This document shows positions 31,190 through 40,544 of a DNA stretch of 64,000 nucleotides, piece by piece. Origin of the DNA: Pseudomonas rhizophila (GTDB taxonomy: Bacteria > Pseudomonadota > Gammaproteobacteria > Pseudomonadales > Pseudomonadaceae); contig NZ_CP024081.1 in the NCBI RefSeq assembly GCF_003033885.1, positions 1,059,970-1,123,969 on the forward strand. The letters are read 5' to 3'. The position numbers were made by a program, and so were the translations under genes. The notes under the pieces are model-generated. The model was not told where the DNA came from, did no database searches, and worked only from the letters and a program-made list of their open reading frames with translations. Position 1 is the stretch's first letter. The number at the start of each line of letters is the position of its first letter.

Positions 31190-32116
31190 ATGAAGACCAA
31201 GACCCGTATCGCCTCGCTGGCCCTGTCGTTGATGCTCACCAGCGGCGTCGCCCTGGCGGACCTGAAGATCGGCGTCAGCATGTCCCAGTTCGATGACACC
31301 TGGCTGACGTACCTGCGTGAGTCGATGGACAGCAAAGCCAAGTCCCTGCCGGATGGCGTCACCTTGCAGTTCGAAGATGCACGCAGTGATGTGGTCAAGC
31401 AACTGAGCCAGGTGGAAAGCTTTATCAGCCAGAAGGTCGACGCAATCATCGTCAACCCGGTGGACACTGCCGCCACCCAGCGCATTACCAAGGCCGCGGT
31501 CGCCGCCGGGATCCCGTTGGTGTACGTCAATCGGCGTCCCGACGACCTGAAACTGCCCGCAGGCGTGGTGACCGTGGCGTCCGACGATCTGGAAGCCGGC
31601 CGGATGCAAATGCAATACCTGGCCGACAAAATGTCGGGCAAGGGCAACATCGTGATTCTGTTGGGTGACCTGGCGAACAACTCCACCACCAACCGCACCA
31701 AGGGTGTCAAGGAAGTGCTGGCCAAGTACCCCGACATCAAGATCGAACAAGAGCAGACCGGTATCTGGTCGCGGGATAAAGGCATGACACTGGTGAACGA
31801 CTGGCTGACTCAGGGCCGCGAGTTCAATGCCGTGGTCTCCAACAATGACGAAATGGCCATCGGCGCGGCCATGGCACTCAAGGGTGTCGGCAAGGAGAAA
31901 GGCAGCGTACTGATCGCCGGGGTCGATGGCACGCCGGACGGCCTGAACGCCGTGAAGAAAGGCGAGATGGCGGTCTCGGTGTTCCAGGACGCCAAGGGCC
32001 AGGCCGACGGTTCGATCGACACGGCGGTGAAAATGGTCAAGAAACAGCCGGTCGAGCAGGCCGTATGGGTGCCGTATCGCCTGATCACGCCGGAAAACGT
32101 CGATCAGTTCAAGTGA
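31190..32116 (+). CDS. Inositol/sugar ABC importer, periplasmic binding protein
   Basis: A 308-residue type I (ribose-binding-like) solute-binding protein. Residues 1-23 are a signal peptide (MKTKTRIASLALSLMLTSGVALA). The mature protein begins DLKIGVSMSQFDDTWLTYLRESM and includes VDAIIVNPVDTAATQRITKAAVAAGIPLVYVNRRP, VSNNDEMAIGAAMALKGVG and LIAGVDGTPDGLNAVKKGEMAVSVFQDA, the usual ligand-contact loops. Following the iol catabolic genes and an IolR-type operator, myo-inositol is the expected ligand, as for IbpA-type proteins. A ribose-like ligand cannot be ruled out by sequence reading alone. Confidence 0.9.
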   Translation: MKTKTRIASLALSLMLTSGVALADLKIGVSMSQFDDTWLTYLRESMDSKAKSLPDGVTLQFEDARSDVVKQLSQVESFISQKVDAIIVNPVDTAATQRITKAAVAAGIPLVYVNRRPDDLKLPAGVVTVASDDLEAGRMQMQYLADKMSGKGNIVILLGDLANNSTTNRTKGVKEVLAKYPDIKIEQEQTGIWSRDKGMTLVNDWLTQGREFNAVVSNNDEMAIGAAMALKGVGKEKGSVLIAGVDGTPDGLNAVKKGEMAVSVFQDAKGQADGSIDTAVKMVKKQPVEQAVWVPYRLITPENVDQFK

Positions 32117-32189
32117 CGTTTAACGTACTGCTACCACAACAATAAACAGGCGAGGTCGCCCACTGACCTTGCCGAGGGAGTACCTGATC

Positions 32190-33743
32190 ATGTTCGCTTC
32201 AGCGACTGCTTCGAGCGCCCCGGCGATGACTTTCCGGCCGGACGTAATGCCTGATGAACCGTATCTGCTGGAAGTCGTCAACGTCAGCAAAGGCTTTCCC
32301 GGTGTGGTGGCCCTGTCGGATGTGCAATTGCGGGTGCGCCCCGGTTCCGTGCTGGCTTTGATGGGCGAGAACGGTGCGGGCAAATCCACCCTGATGAAAA
32401 TCGTGGCCGGCATCTACCAGCCGGACGCTGGTGAACTGCGCCTGCGGGGCAAGCCGGTGAAGTTCGACACACCTCTGGCAGCCCTGCAGGCCGGCATCGC
32501 GATGATCCACCAGGAACTGAACCTGATGCCCCACATGAGCATCGCTGAAAACATCTGGATCGGCCGCGAGCAGCTCAACGGCTTGCATATGGTCGATCAC
32601 GGGGAAATGCACCGCTGCACCGCCAAGTTGCTGGAGCGCCTGCGTATCAACCTGGATCCTGAAGAGCAGGTGGGCAACCTGAGCATTGCCGAGCGGCAGA
32701 TGGTCGAGATCGCCAAGGCGGTGTCCTACGACTCTGACATTCTGATCATGGATGAGCCGACCTCGGCCATCACCGAGACGGAGGTCGCCCATCTGTTTTC
32801 GATCATCGCCGACCTCAAGTCTCAGGGTAAGGGCATCATCTACATCACCCATAAAATGAACGAAGTGTTCGCCATCGCCGATGAAGTGGCGGTGTTTCGC
32901 GACGGCGCCTACATCGGCCTGCAACGGGCCGACAGCATGGACGGCGACAGCCTGATATCAATGATGGTCGGGCGCGAACTGAGCCAGTTGTTCCCGGAAC
33001 GGGACAAACCCATCGGCGATCTGGTGCTGTCGGTGCGTGATTTGAGCCTGGAGGGCATTTTCAAGAATGTGTCCTTCGACTTGCATGCCGGAGAAATCCT
33101 GGGCATTGCCGGGCTGATGGGCTCGGGCCGGACCAACGTGGCCGAGGCGATCTTCGGCGTGACGCCCAGCACAGGCGGCGAGATCCTGCTCGACGGGCAA
33201 CCGGTGCGCATCAGCGACCCGCACATGGCCATCGAGAAGGGGTTCGCGCTGTTGACCGAGGATCGCAAGCTCAGTGGCCTGTTCCCGTGCCTGTCGGTGC
33301 TGGAAAACATGGAAATGGCCGTGTTGCCCCATTACGTCGGCAACGGCTTCATCCAGCAGAAAGCCTTGCGCGCGTTGTGCGAAGACATGTGCAAGAAGTT
33401 GCGGGTCAAGACCCCGTCCCTGGAACAGTGCATCGACACCTTGTCCGGCGGCAACCAACAGAAGGCCCTGCTGGCCCGATGGCTGATGACCAACCCACGC
33501 ATCCTGATCCTCGACGAGCCGACCCGTGGCATCGACGTTGGCGCCAAGGCCGAGATCTACCGGCTCATTTCCTACCTCGCCAGCGAAGGCATGGCGGTGA
33601 TCATGATTTCTTCGGAACTGCCGGAAGTACTGGGCATGAGCGACCGGGTGATGGTGATGCATGAAGGAGACCTGATGGGCACGCTGGACCGTAGCGAGGC
33701 GACCCAGGAGCGGGTAATGCAGTTGGCTTCTGGCCTGTCCTGA
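32190..33743 (+). CDS. Sugar/inositol ABC importer, double ATPase subunit
   Basis: A 517-residue RbsA-like protein with two ATPase domains. The first has Walker [10 protein letters not shown], a signature-like [14 protein letters not shown], and Walker [11 protein letters not shown]. The second has the degenerate nucleotide motif GLMGSGRTN usual in this family, signature [15 protein letters not shown] and Walker [17 protein letters not shown]. The chosen ATG at 32190 has GAGGGAG at 32174-32180; an earlier TTG start is possible. It lies 73 bases after the binding protein and energises the importer. Confidence 0.93.
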   Translation: MFASATASSAPAMTFRPDVMPDEPYLLEVVNVSKGFPGVVALSDVQLRVRPGSVLALMGENGAGKSTLMKIVAGIYQPDAGELRLRGKPVKFDTPLAALQAGIAMIHQELNLMPHMSIAENIWIGREQLNGLHMVDHGEMHRCTAKLLERLRINLDPEEQVGNLSIAERQMVEIAKAVSYDSDILIMDEPTSAITETEVAHLFSIIADLKSQGKGIIYITHKMNEVFAIADEVAVFRDGAYIGLQRADSMDGDSLISMMVGRELSQLFPERDKPIGDLVLSVRDLSLEGIFKNVSFDLHAGEILGIAGLMGSGRTNVAEAIFGVTPSTGGEILLDGQPVRISDPHMAIEKGFALLTEDRKLSGLFPCLSVLENMEMAVLPHYVGNGFIQQKALRALCEDMCKKLRVKTPSLEQCIDTLSGGNQQKALLARWLMTNPRILILDEPTRGIDVGAKAEIYRLISYLASEGMAVIMISSELPEVLGMSDRVMVMHEGDLMGTLDRSEATQERVMQLASGLS

Positions 33744-33786
33744 TAACAGAGGGCGCAAGCTCGCCACAGAGAAAAAGGTGAATGCT

Positions 33787-34809
33787 ATGAACGCGATACT
33801 GGAAAACAAACCCGCGGCCGCACCGGCCAGGACGCGTCGGCGGCTGCCGACGGAACTGAGTATCTTCCTGGTGCTGATCGGCATCGGCCTGGTGTTCGAA
33901 GTGTTTGGCTGGATCATGCGCGACCAGAGTTTCCTGATGAACTCCCAGCGCCTGGTGCTGATGATCCTGCAAGTGTCGATCATCGGTCTGCTGGCCATCG
34001 GTGTGACCCAGGTGATCATCACCACCGGTATCGACCTGTCGTCCGGTTCGGTGCTGGCGTTGTCGGCCATGATCGCCGCCAGCCTGGCCCAAACCTCGGA
34101 TTTCACCCGGGCGGTGTTTCCCTCCCTGACTGACTTACCGGTGTGGATACCGGTGGTGGCGGGGTTGGGCGTTGGGCTGTTGGCCGGAGCGATCAACGGC
34201 AGCATCATCGCCATCACGGGTATCCCGCCCTTTATTGCCACCCTCGGCATGATGGTCTCGGCCCGCGGTCTGGCGCGTTACTACACCGAAGGCCAGCCGG
34301 TGAGCATGTTGTCCGATTCCTATACCGCCATCGGCCATGGCGCCATGCCGGTGATCATTTTCCTGGTGGTGGCGGTGATCTTCCATATTGCCCTGCGCTA
34401 CACCAAGTACGGTAAGTACACCTACGCCATCGGCGGCAACATGCAGGCGGCACGCACCTCGGGCATCAACGTCAAACGCCATCTGGTGATCGTCTACAGC
34501 ATCGCCGGGCTGCTGGCGGGGCTGGCCGGGGTGGTGGCCTCGGCGCGGGCCGCCACCGGGCAGGCCGGCATGGGCATGTCCTATGAGCTGGACGCGATTG
34601 CTGCGGCCGTGATCGGCGGCACTAGCCTGGCCGGTGGGGTGGGGCGCATCACCGGAACGGTGATCGGCGCGCTGATCCTCGGGGTCATGGCCAGTGGCTT
34701 CACGTTCGTCGGCGTGGATGCCTACATTCAGGACATCATCAAGGGCTTGATCATTGTGGTGGCGGTGGTCATCGACCAGTACCGCAATAAGCGCAAACTC
34801 AAACGCTGA
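33787..34809 (+). CDS. Sugar/inositol ABC importer, permease
   Basis: A 340-residue RbsC-like inner-membrane protein with about ten hydrophobic segments. Typical permease blocks are IIGLLAIGVTQVIITTGIDLSSGSVLALSAM, GIPPFIATLGMMVSARGLA, YAIGGNMQAARTSGINVKRH and ELDAIAAAVIGGTSLAGGVGRITGTVIGALILGVM. ATG at 33787 follows AAAAAGGTG; a GTG at 33778 is also open. It completes the binding protein-ATPase-permease set and is the last gene of the inositol locus. Confidence 0.92.
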   Translation: MNAILENKPAAAPARTRRRLPTELSIFLVLIGIGLVFEVFGWIMRDQSFLMNSQRLVLMILQVSIIGLLAIGVTQVIITTGIDLSSGSVLALSAMIAASLAQTSDFTRAVFPSLTDLPVWIPVVAGLGVGLLAGAINGSIIAITGIPPFIATLGMMVSARGLARYYTEGQPVSMLSDSYTAIGHGAMPVIIFLVVAVIFHIALRYTKYGKYTYAIGGNMQAARTSGINVKRHLVIVYSIAGLLAGLAGVVASARAATGQAGMGMSYELDAIAAAVIGGTSLAGGVGRITGTVIGALILGVMASGFTFVGVDAYIQDIIKGLIIVVAVVIDQYRNKRKLKR

Positions 34810-34824
34810 AGGTCCTTACGCTGC

Positions 34825-34867
34825 GACAAAGCGCCACGCCTGACCCGCGTGGCGTTGCCATTTGTCT
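34825..34867 (+). terminator. Stem-loop ending the inositol importer operon
   Basis: CGCCACGC at 34832-34839 pairs with GCGTGGCG at 34847-34854, and outer arms GACAAA and TTTGTC add a second stem. Only a short T-rich run follows, so termination strength is uncertain. Confidence 0.55.
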
Positions 34868-35135
34868 TCTTGATACAGCTATTGAATCGAATTTCTTGTT
34901 ATAAACGCACTCCGATGACTGCCAAAAGCTTGTCAGAGAACATTTAGAAGGGTTGTCGGACATTTTCCCTATGTTTTCAGTTGCTGAGGCTTCGACTCGG
35001 CCTTAGACTGCCGCCCCTCGTAAATTGAGTGCCGGGTGGCGCTTGGAATAGACGGCGCCTTCCCGATGAGCGTGGCAGCGCGCTGCGGGACGCTTCATAA
35101 TTCGCCTTAATGCACGTTTTTTTATAGAGAAATCA
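34868..35135. other. Gap upstream of the dksA-like gene
   Basis: With the preceding stem-loop this is a 326-base gene-free stretch. It has AT-rich patches (GAATTTCTTGTTATAAACGC at 34890-34909 in part; TTTTTTTATAGAG at 35117-35129) that may contain the promoter. GTTATAAAC resembles one half of a Zur box, but the second half is missing, so I do not call one. Confidence 0.35.
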
Positions 35136-35540
35136 ATGACAAAGGAAAAGTTGCTGGCCATGCCGGCGGATGACTACATGAATGCCGAGCAGCTGGCTTT
35201 CTTCACCAAGCTGTTGCAGAACATGAAAGTGGAAACCCACGAGCGCATCGAACAGAACCGAATCGCCATTGAGAGCCTGGATACCCCGGCTGACCCGGCG
35301 GACGCTGCTTCCGTAGAAGAAGAGCGGACCTGGTTGGTCAACGCCATCGATCGCGACCAGCGCATGCTGCCTCAGCTGGAGCAGGCCCTGGACCGTATCA
35401 ACGACGACAGCTTCGGCTGGTGTGATGACAGCGGCGAGCCGATCGGCCTCAAGCGCCTGCTGATCAGCCCGACCACCAAGTACTGCATCGAAGCGCAGGA
35501 ACGTCACGAGCAGATCGACAAGCACCAGCGTCAGGCCTGA
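35136..35540 (+). CDS. DksA-like RNA polymerase-binding protein lacking the four-Cys zinc finger (DksA2 type)
   Basis: A 134-residue TraR/DksA-family protein. A long coiled-coil hairpin (about 15-90) carries DPADAAS in the tip position, where DksA has the DPAD Asp pair that reaches the polymerase secondary channel. The C-terminal globular part reads FGWCDDSGEPIGLKRLLISPTTKYCIEAQE: only two of the four zinc-binding cysteines of classical DksA remain (CDDS and TKYC instead of C..C). This is the pattern of P. aeruginosa DksA2, which works without zinc. Unlike dksA2 there, it is not within a zinc-starvation operon here. The P. fluorescens group has several DksA paralogs, so a specialised paralog is also possible. 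Confidence 0.85.
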   Translation: MTKEKLLAMPADDYMNAEQLAFFTKLLQNMKVETHERIEQNRIAIESLDTPADPADAASVEEERTWLVNAIDRDQRMLPQLEQALDRINDDSFGWCDDSGEPIGLKRLLISPTTKYCIEAQERHEQIDKHQRQA

Positions 35541-35552
35541 TCCGCGTTTCAG

Positions 35553-35590
35553 AAAAGATCGCAGCTTTCTTCGGGAAGCTGCGATCTTTT
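35553..35590. terminator. Strong bidirectional terminator
   Basis: AAAAGATCGCAGCTT and its exact complement AAGCTGCGATCTTTT enclose an 8-base loop. The stem has A-rich and T-rich ends, so it terminates in both directions. It closes the dksA-like gene. Confidence 0.9.
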
Positions 35591-35717
35591 GCTTTTGTCT
35601 GCGCCTGTTCGTCTACTTCCGTTGACCCCCCGCAAGAACGCGACTAATGGACCATGGATAATGGCTCCGTAGTGGCGTTTAATGCAGGCATAACAACGAG
35701 AAATGTGGGTGATCAAC

Positions 35718-37325
35718 ATGGCGACAGACGGTTCCGTGGCGAATGCGGCGCAGGTGCAGGTGCCTGTAACCAACAGCATGGCGCGCTGGTTGACGCCGAC
35801 CTTGCAGAGTCTGGCGCTGACATTGCTGCTGTGCGGCATGACGTTGGGCGGCTGGTCGTTGTATCTGGGCCTGCCCCTGGCGATGCTCATCGTCTGGCTG
35901 CCGCGCCTGCGCTCGCGCCTGGCCGCCGCGCCTGAGCCGGTAGCCGCGGACAAGTTGGCCGAGCTGACCCGTGATCTGTCCTACACCACCAGCCATAACG
36001 CGTTGTCGGCGGCCGGCGTCGCCTATTCGGTCAAGCAACTGGCTGGCAAGGTCCAGTCGCAGCTCGACGCGGCGGCGCAGATCGTCGGTAATGCCGAATC
36101 GATGATCACCACTGAACAGGCCACCTCGCAACTCAGCCAGCAGGCCCTGAGTGCCGCCAGTGAGGCCCATCGCAGTAGCGTTGCCGGGCGTAGCGAACTG
36201 GTGGAGTCCATCAGCCGGATGCATCAGCTCAGCCAGCGCGCGAACGACAGCCGCGAGTTGATCGAGGCGCTGAGCGTGCGCAGCGATGAAATCCAGCGGG
36301 TCAGCCTGGTGATTCAGTCGATCGCCAGCCAGACCAACCTCCTGGCGCTCAACGCGGCCATCGAAGCTGCACGGGCCGGTGAGCACGGTCGCGGCTTCGC
36401 GGTGGTGGCGGACGAGGTCCGTGGACTGGCCGGGCGTACGGCCGCGGCCACCGGCGAGGTCGGGGTCATGGTTGCGGATATCCAGCAGCGCACCGCCCAG
36501 GTGGTGGAGCAGATCCGGCAACTGGCCAGCGACCTGGACAGTGGCGTGCAGCAGGTCGAGCACACCGGTCAGCACCTGGAAAACATAGCCCGGCTGGCGG
36601 CCGGCGTTGAAACCCAGGTCAGCGCCATCGCCCAAGGCACTGACACCAATCGCGAACAACTCGACAGCCTGTTTCACGCCATCGAACAGATGCGCAGTGA
36701 CCTGTCCATCAGCGACCAGCAGACCCAGCGCCTGGCCCAAGCGGCAGTGCAAATGGAGGGCCAGGCCGAAACCATCAGCGAACGCCTGGCCGAGGTTGGC
36801 CTGGACGATTATCACCAACGGGTCTACGACCTGGCGCGCGAAGGGGCGAGCCAGATCGCGGCCCAGTTCGAGGCAGACATTGACCAGGGTCGTGTCAGCC
36901 TGGAGGACCTGTTCGACCGCAGCTACCAGCCCATCCCCAATACCCAGCCCGCCAAGTTCCAGACCCGTTTCGACCGCTACACCGATCAGGTCCTGCCAGC
37001 TATCCAGGAACCTTTGCTCGCCCGGCACGAAGGCCTGGTATTCGCCATTGCTTGTACTCAGGAAGGTTATGTACCGACCCACAACAAGGTCTTCAGCCAA
37101 CCCCTGACCGGCGATCCGCAAGTGGACACGGTGAACAATCGCACTAAACGCAAGTTCTCCGACCGCACCGGGATTCGTTGCGGTAGCCACCAGCAGCCCG
37201 TGCTGTTGCAGACCTACACCCGAGATACGGGTGAGCTGATGCATGACCTTTCAGTGCCGATCATGCTCAAGGGGCGTCATTGGGGTGGTTTGCGGCTGGG
37301 TTATAAGCCCGAGAAGCCGCGCTAG
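35718..37325 (+). CDS. Methyl-accepting chemotaxis protein with C-terminal sensor domain
   Basis: A 535-residue chemoreceptor with an uncommon order. Residues about 22-58 contain two closely spaced membrane helices ([20 protein letters not shown] and [11 protein letters not shown]), leaving no periplasmic domain. The cytoplasmic signalling domain follows, with the conserved tip [40 protein letters not shown] at about 200-240. The last 150 residues form a separate globular domain ([65 protein letters not shown]), which is probably where the signal is read. ATG at 35718 has GGTG upstream; the ATG at 35703 has no ribosome site. Ligand unknown. Confidence 0.88.
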   Translation: MATDGSVANAAQVQVPVTNSMARWLTPTLQSLALTLLLCGMTLGGWSLYLGLPLAMLIVWLPRLRSRLAAAPEPVAADKLAELTRDLSYTTSHNALSAAGVAYSVKQLAGKVQSQLDAAAQIVGNAESMITTEQATSQLSQQALSAASEAHRSSVAGRSELVESISRMHQLSQRANDSRELIEALSVRSDEIQRVSLVIQSIASQTNLLALNAAIEAARAGEHGRGFAVVADEVRGLAGRTAAATGEVGVMVADIQQRTAQVVEQIRQLASDLDSGVQQVEHTGQHLENIARLAAGVETQVSAIAQGTDTNREQLDSLFHAIEQMRSDLSISDQQTQRLAQAAVQMEGQAETISERLAEVGLDDYHQRVYDLAREGASQIAAQFEADIDQGRVSLEDLFDRSYQPIPNTQPAKFQTRFDRYTDQVLPAIQEPLLARHEGLVFAIACTQEGYVPTHNKVFSQPLTGDPQVDTVNNRTKRKFSDRTGIRCGSHQQPVLLQTYTRDTGELMHDLSVPIMLKGRHWGGLRLGYKPEKPR

Positions 37326-37412
37326 GCTGGCCCGCGCTGGGGGGCTGGGCACGGCTGCTGCGCAGCCGAGCGGAAGCAAGCTCCCTTGTCACAGGGGTTA
37401 AAGGGTTGAGGG

Positions 37413-37649
37413 TTATTTACCGTCGTGCAAGCGGACATTCAATTGATCCACCAGCACTGCCTCCTCGCCGTCAGCGAGCAGCCATTCGCGCAGTAGATCT
37501 TTCTGTTGCTCCGACCAGAAGTCGGCCTCCACCAGTTTGATCTCCGGCTCCAGCGGATAGGCCATGATGAAGTCATCAATGGCTTTGTCATCCGAAGGCA
37601 GGCCGAGTTGATCGAACAAGGTACTCAGTTCGTGCGAGGGCTGTTCCAT
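37413..37649 (-). CDS. DUF2789 domain protein
   Basis: A 78-residue protein of the DUF2789 type: a short helical start (LSTLFDQLGLPSDDKAIDDFIMAYPL), then EADFWSEQQKDLLREWLLADGEEAVLVDQLNVRL. The family is small, acidic and of unknown function. GGAGAAC precedes the ATG at 37649. It stands alone in a run of short unrelated genes between two larger ones. Confidence 0.85.
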   Translation of the reverse strand: MEQPSHELSTLFDQLGLPSDDKAIDDFIMAYPLEPEIKLVEADFWSEQQKDLLREWLLADGEEAVLVDQLNVRLHDGK

Positions 37650-37736
37650 GGGGTTCTCCTTTGGGTGGGCGCCGTCATGGCGCCTCGGTTGCTTCCCTTT
37701 ATCTGAGGCAAACGCCCGTCAGGAGTTCGATCGGGT

Positions 37737-37967
37737 TCAGGCTTTCAACGCGCCTTCATCCACTGCGAGTTTCAGGGCTTTTGCCGCTGCCCGCGCAGCC
37801 TCGGCGGCGAGTTCGGGGGTTTTGAACCAGCGATCCTTTTCCACCTGATGGTAACGGGTGGTGGTCAAGGGGGGCTTGGCGCGCATCACGATGACAGCCT
37901 GAAATTCGCCTTCGACCTCTCTGGCCTCACCCCGGATGAAAAACTCGCCAATATCAAATTCCGTCAC
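37737..37967 (-). CDS. Conserved hypothetical small protein
   Basis: A 76-residue protein starting from GTG at 37967 (VTEFDIGEFFIRGEAREVEGEF), chosen because AAGGAAAGG lies just upstream; a GTG six codons earlier is also open. The N-terminal half looks like two or three beta strands (GEFFIRGEAREVEGEFQAVIVMRAKP), followed by YHQVEKDRWFKTPELAAEAARAAAKALKLAVDEG, a helix rich in Ala. I do not recognise the family by name. No signal peptide or membrane segment. Confidence 0.75.
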   Translation of the reverse strand: MTEFDIGEFFIRGEAREVEGEFQAVIVMRAKPPLTTTRYHQVEKDRWFKTPELAAEAARAAAKALKLAVDEGALKA

Positions 37968-38099
37968 GTCGCGCCTTTCCTTCACAAGTCATAGTATGGG
38001 TGCGCGATCGTCAATGGGGGACGGTCTTCGCTGGGCAGGCAGTATGGCAGCAGTTGCCTGTCGCGGCTGAGTTAAGTGATGGGCGTGTGGTATCTCAGG

Positions 38100-38336
38100 T
38101 CAAACGCTTCGTTCCAGACGCCTGGCCAGGTAACAGGCCTCGTTATGATCGGTACGGAAACCTCTTACACGGCCAGTCGAGGTTTCTTCAATATGGAAAA
38201 AGCACTTACCGGCCAGAACCACCCGATAACGCGGTTGAAACAAAGAAACCGGCAGGTAATGGGCTTGGTCAAACCCGTCAGGCTTGTCAGCGATGCAAGG
38301 GGTGAGGGGTTGGGTCAGGGTTGTGAAAGTGGCCAT
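38100..38336 (-). CDS. Hypothetical small protein
   Basis: A 78-residue frame starting MATFTTLTQPLTPCIADKPDGF, with AAAAGGAATT as ribosome site; the open frame continues upstream to 38423 without support. The middle, LFQPRYRVVLAGKCFFHIEETSTGRVRGFR, looks like beta strands, then HNEACYLARRLER as a helix. I do not recognise it. No membrane segment or signal peptide. Confidence 0.65.
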   Translation of the reverse strand: MATFTTLTQPLTPCIADKPDGFDQAHYLPVSLFQPRYRVVLAGKCFFHIEETSTGRVRGFRTDHNEACYLARRLERSV

Positions 38337-38745
38337 GTGAATTCCTTTTCTATGGTTTACCGACGAATTACCGAGTGTTTTGAGTAGTCTCCACGCCTGC
38401 GGCTGCTCTAGAATCGGCAGCACCGTGTGGATGGCTGTGCCTATCTAAAGCAATTTTTTTTGCCCTCGATGTCAGAAAAATGCTTTTCTAAGTGAGAAAT
38501 TTCCCTAAAGTTAGTAGTCCCACCTTTTCCGATGCTCAGAGTGGCGTTTTCCTTCAGCCTCTGACGACCCCGCGGGAAAGACGGCGAGAGTGGCAATCCT
38601 TTAGTCTTCTCTCGCCCCGGGGCAGGGCACGCCGTTCACTTCGAATTTTCAGTTACAGGTCCACTGCGACACACACAGTCGGCACGGGTTCTCGTGGTCC
38701 GTCCTTTTCAGAGGGCGGGCCGTTTACAAAGATGGGGATGTTTCC
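38337..38745. other. Gene-free stretch with leader hairpin
   Basis: A 409-base gap between two small genes. From about 38500 it is unusually C/T-rich and has several short hairpins. The clearest pairs GGTCCGTCC (38697-38705) with GGGCGGGCC (38714-38722) including two G-T pairs, 24 bases before the next start. It may be a structured 5' leader of the gene at 38746. A TTTTTTTT tract at about 38453-38460 could be promoter-associated. No known RNA family recognised. Confidence 0.4.
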
Positions 38746-39216
38746 TTGGCAGTAAGTAATCTCGACATGCATGCGTTATTCGTACTTGGTGATCTGCGGG
38801 CAAAGCTGGTCAAGCAGTTCCAGTCGCGCTTCGTCTACATCACCGAGCAAACCGCCGAAGGTATTTATGTTGCCGAAATCGATACTGAATCGGCCCTGGT
38901 GGTCGATGACAAGCCCAGGCTTGAACTCAAAGTCGGTGATCATTTTCGTGCAGCGGTATTGCCCAGCCGTGAAGGTGGCAAGTTTGAAATCCGCTTTCGC
39001 GATATCAAGCTGACGGTCTATGGCCTTGGGGATTACGCTTTCGTGGCCACCCCCGGTGGCCACGCGATCCTGTTCAAGGAAGGGCACAGCGTGCTGACTG
39101 TTTTCGCCGCCAACGAGCAGTTGCACGAGGGCCTGACCAAGACCCTCAAGGCCGTGACCGCCAAAGCCGCCAAGTGGCGCAAAGGTGAACTCGTCACCTT
39201 CAAGGCCAGCGAGTGA
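38746..39216 (+). CDS. Conserved hypothetical protein (156 aa)
   Basis: A 156-residue cytosolic protein with mixed strands and a basic helical tail. It begins at TTG (read as MAVSNLDMHALFVLGDLRAKLVKQ), with GGGGA about ten bases upstream; ATG at 38767 is the alternative start and would drop seven residues. The core contains YITEQTAEGIYVAEIDTESALVVDD, KVGDHFRAAVLPSREGGKFEIRFRDIKLTVYGLGDYAF and a C-terminal LTKTLKAVTAKAAKWRKGELVTF. I recall close relatives only in Pseudomonas and no assigned function. It seems monocistronic. Confidence 0.75.
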   Translation: MAVSNLDMHALFVLGDLRAKLVKQFQSRFVYITEQTAEGIYVAEIDTESALVVDDKPRLELKVGDHFRAAVLPSREGGKFEIRFRDIKLTVYGLGDYAFVATPGGHAILFKEGHSVLTVFAANEQLHEGLTKTLKAVTAKAAKWRKGELVTFKASE

Positions 39217-39407
39217 TGTGCACCACGTCAGCCTGATGGATGTGATAGGCGGGCTGACACAGCGTTCGGGTTTTGCGCCCTGCCAACGGTTTTCGCAAGG
39301 TCTGCGTGGAACCTCGGCTACAGTCAGTTGACTGAATTATTCAGAGGCTTGCGTCCGGTTACGCAGGACCGTTGAGCTATCGCTGTGTCTGGTACGAGGT
39401 GCAACGC

Positions 39408-40418
39408 ATGAAACGAGTTCGACAGTGGTTGGCTGCCTGGGCCACCTGTGCGGTGTTGGTTTCGTCACTCCCGGCATCGGCCGCGCAGGCGCCGATCCAT
39501 TTTGCCGACCTGAATTGGGAAAGCGGCAGTCTGATCACCGATATCCTGCGGGTCATCGTCGAAAAGGGTTATGGGCTGCCGACCGACACATTGCCGGGCA
39601 CCACCATTACGCTGGAAACGGCGCTGGCCAACAACGACATCCAGGTGATCGGGGAAGAATGGGCCGGTCGCAGCCCGGTGTGGGTCAAGGCCGAGGCCGA
39701 AGGCAAGGTGATCGCCTTGGGCGATACCGTCAAGGGTGCGACCGAAGGCTGGTGGGTCCCGGAGTATGTGATCAAGGGCGACCCGGCCCGGGGCATCAAG
39801 CCTCTGGCGCCGGATTTGCGCAGCGTCGAAGACCTGGCGCGCTACAAGCATGTCTTCAAAGACCCGGAAAGCCCCAGCAAGGGTCGCTTCCTCAACAGCC
39901 CCATCGGCTGGACCTCCGAAGTGGTCAACAAGCAGAAGCTCAAGGCCTATGGGTTGTCCGACAGCTATGTGAATTTCCGAAGTGGTTCGGGGGCGGCGCT
40001 GGATGCGGAGATCAGCTCGTCGATCCGCCGGGGCAAGCCGATCCTGTTTTACTACTGGTCGCCTACACCGCTGCTGGGACGTTTCAAGTTGGTGCAGTTG
40101 CAAGAGCCTGCGTTCGATGCCGAGGCCTGGAGAACCCTGACCGATGCCGACAACCCCAACCCCAAGCCAACCCGCTCCCTGGCCTCGAAGCTGTCGATTG
40201 GCGTATCCGCGCCGTTTCAGAAGCAACACCCGGACATTGCCGAGTTCTTCAGTAAAGTTGATCTGCCGATCGAGCCGTTGAACAAGGCCCTGGCCGACAT
40301 GAGCGAAAAGCACACACCGCCGCGTGAAGCCGCCGAGGCGTTCCTCAAGGCCCATCCACAGGTCTGGCAGGCCTGGGTGCCCAAGGAGGTTGCCGACAAA
40401 GTCGCCGCCGGTCTGTAG
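39408..40418 (+). CDS. Orphan glycine betaine/proline-type substrate-binding protein (OpuAC family)
   Basis: A 336-residue periplasmic protein. The start MKRVRQWLAAWATCAVLVSSLPASAAQ is a signal peptide with cleavage after ASA or AQA, and GAGGTG precedes the ATG. The mature part follows OpuAC/ProX-like proteins: IHFADLNWESGSLITDILRVIVEKGYG, VIGEEWAGRSPVW, GWWVPEYVIKGDPARGIKPLAPDL, FLNSPIGWTSEVVNKQKLKAYGL and PILFYYWSPTPLLGRFKLVQL, where aromatic residues normally form the quaternary-ammonium cage. No permease or ATPase gene lies nearby, so it must share a transporter encoded elsewhere, as many pseudomonad choline/betaine binding proteins do. Ligand not determined. Confidence 0.88.
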   Translation: MKRVRQWLAAWATCAVLVSSLPASAAQAPIHFADLNWESGSLITDILRVIVEKGYGLPTDTLPGTTITLETALANNDIQVIGEEWAGRSPVWVKAEAEGKVIALGDTVKGATEGWWVPEYVIKGDPARGIKPLAPDLRSVEDLARYKHVFKDPESPSKGRFLNSPIGWTSEVVNKQKLKAYGLSDSYVNFRSGSGAALDAEISSSIRRGKPILFYYWSPTPLLGRFKLVQLQEPAFDAEAWRTLTDADNPNPKPTRSLASKLSIGVSAPFQKQHPDIAEFFSKVDLPIEPLNKALADMSEKHTPPREAAEAFLKAHPQVWQAWVPKEVADKVAAGL

Positions 40419-40544
40419 CGCGCCAGGTTGAACTCTTGATCTTGAGCAATGCGTCATTCGCCGAAAACCGGCAGTCTGCGCCCGTGCGGCGAAATGCCGA
40501 ATTCGAGCTAGGATGATTGTTCAACCTTTCAAGGAGGCTGGCGA

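Noticed and set aside
34890..34910. GTTATAAAC as a possible Zur box before the dksA-like gene
   Set aside because: Only one half matches the Zur palindrome; symmetry is missing.
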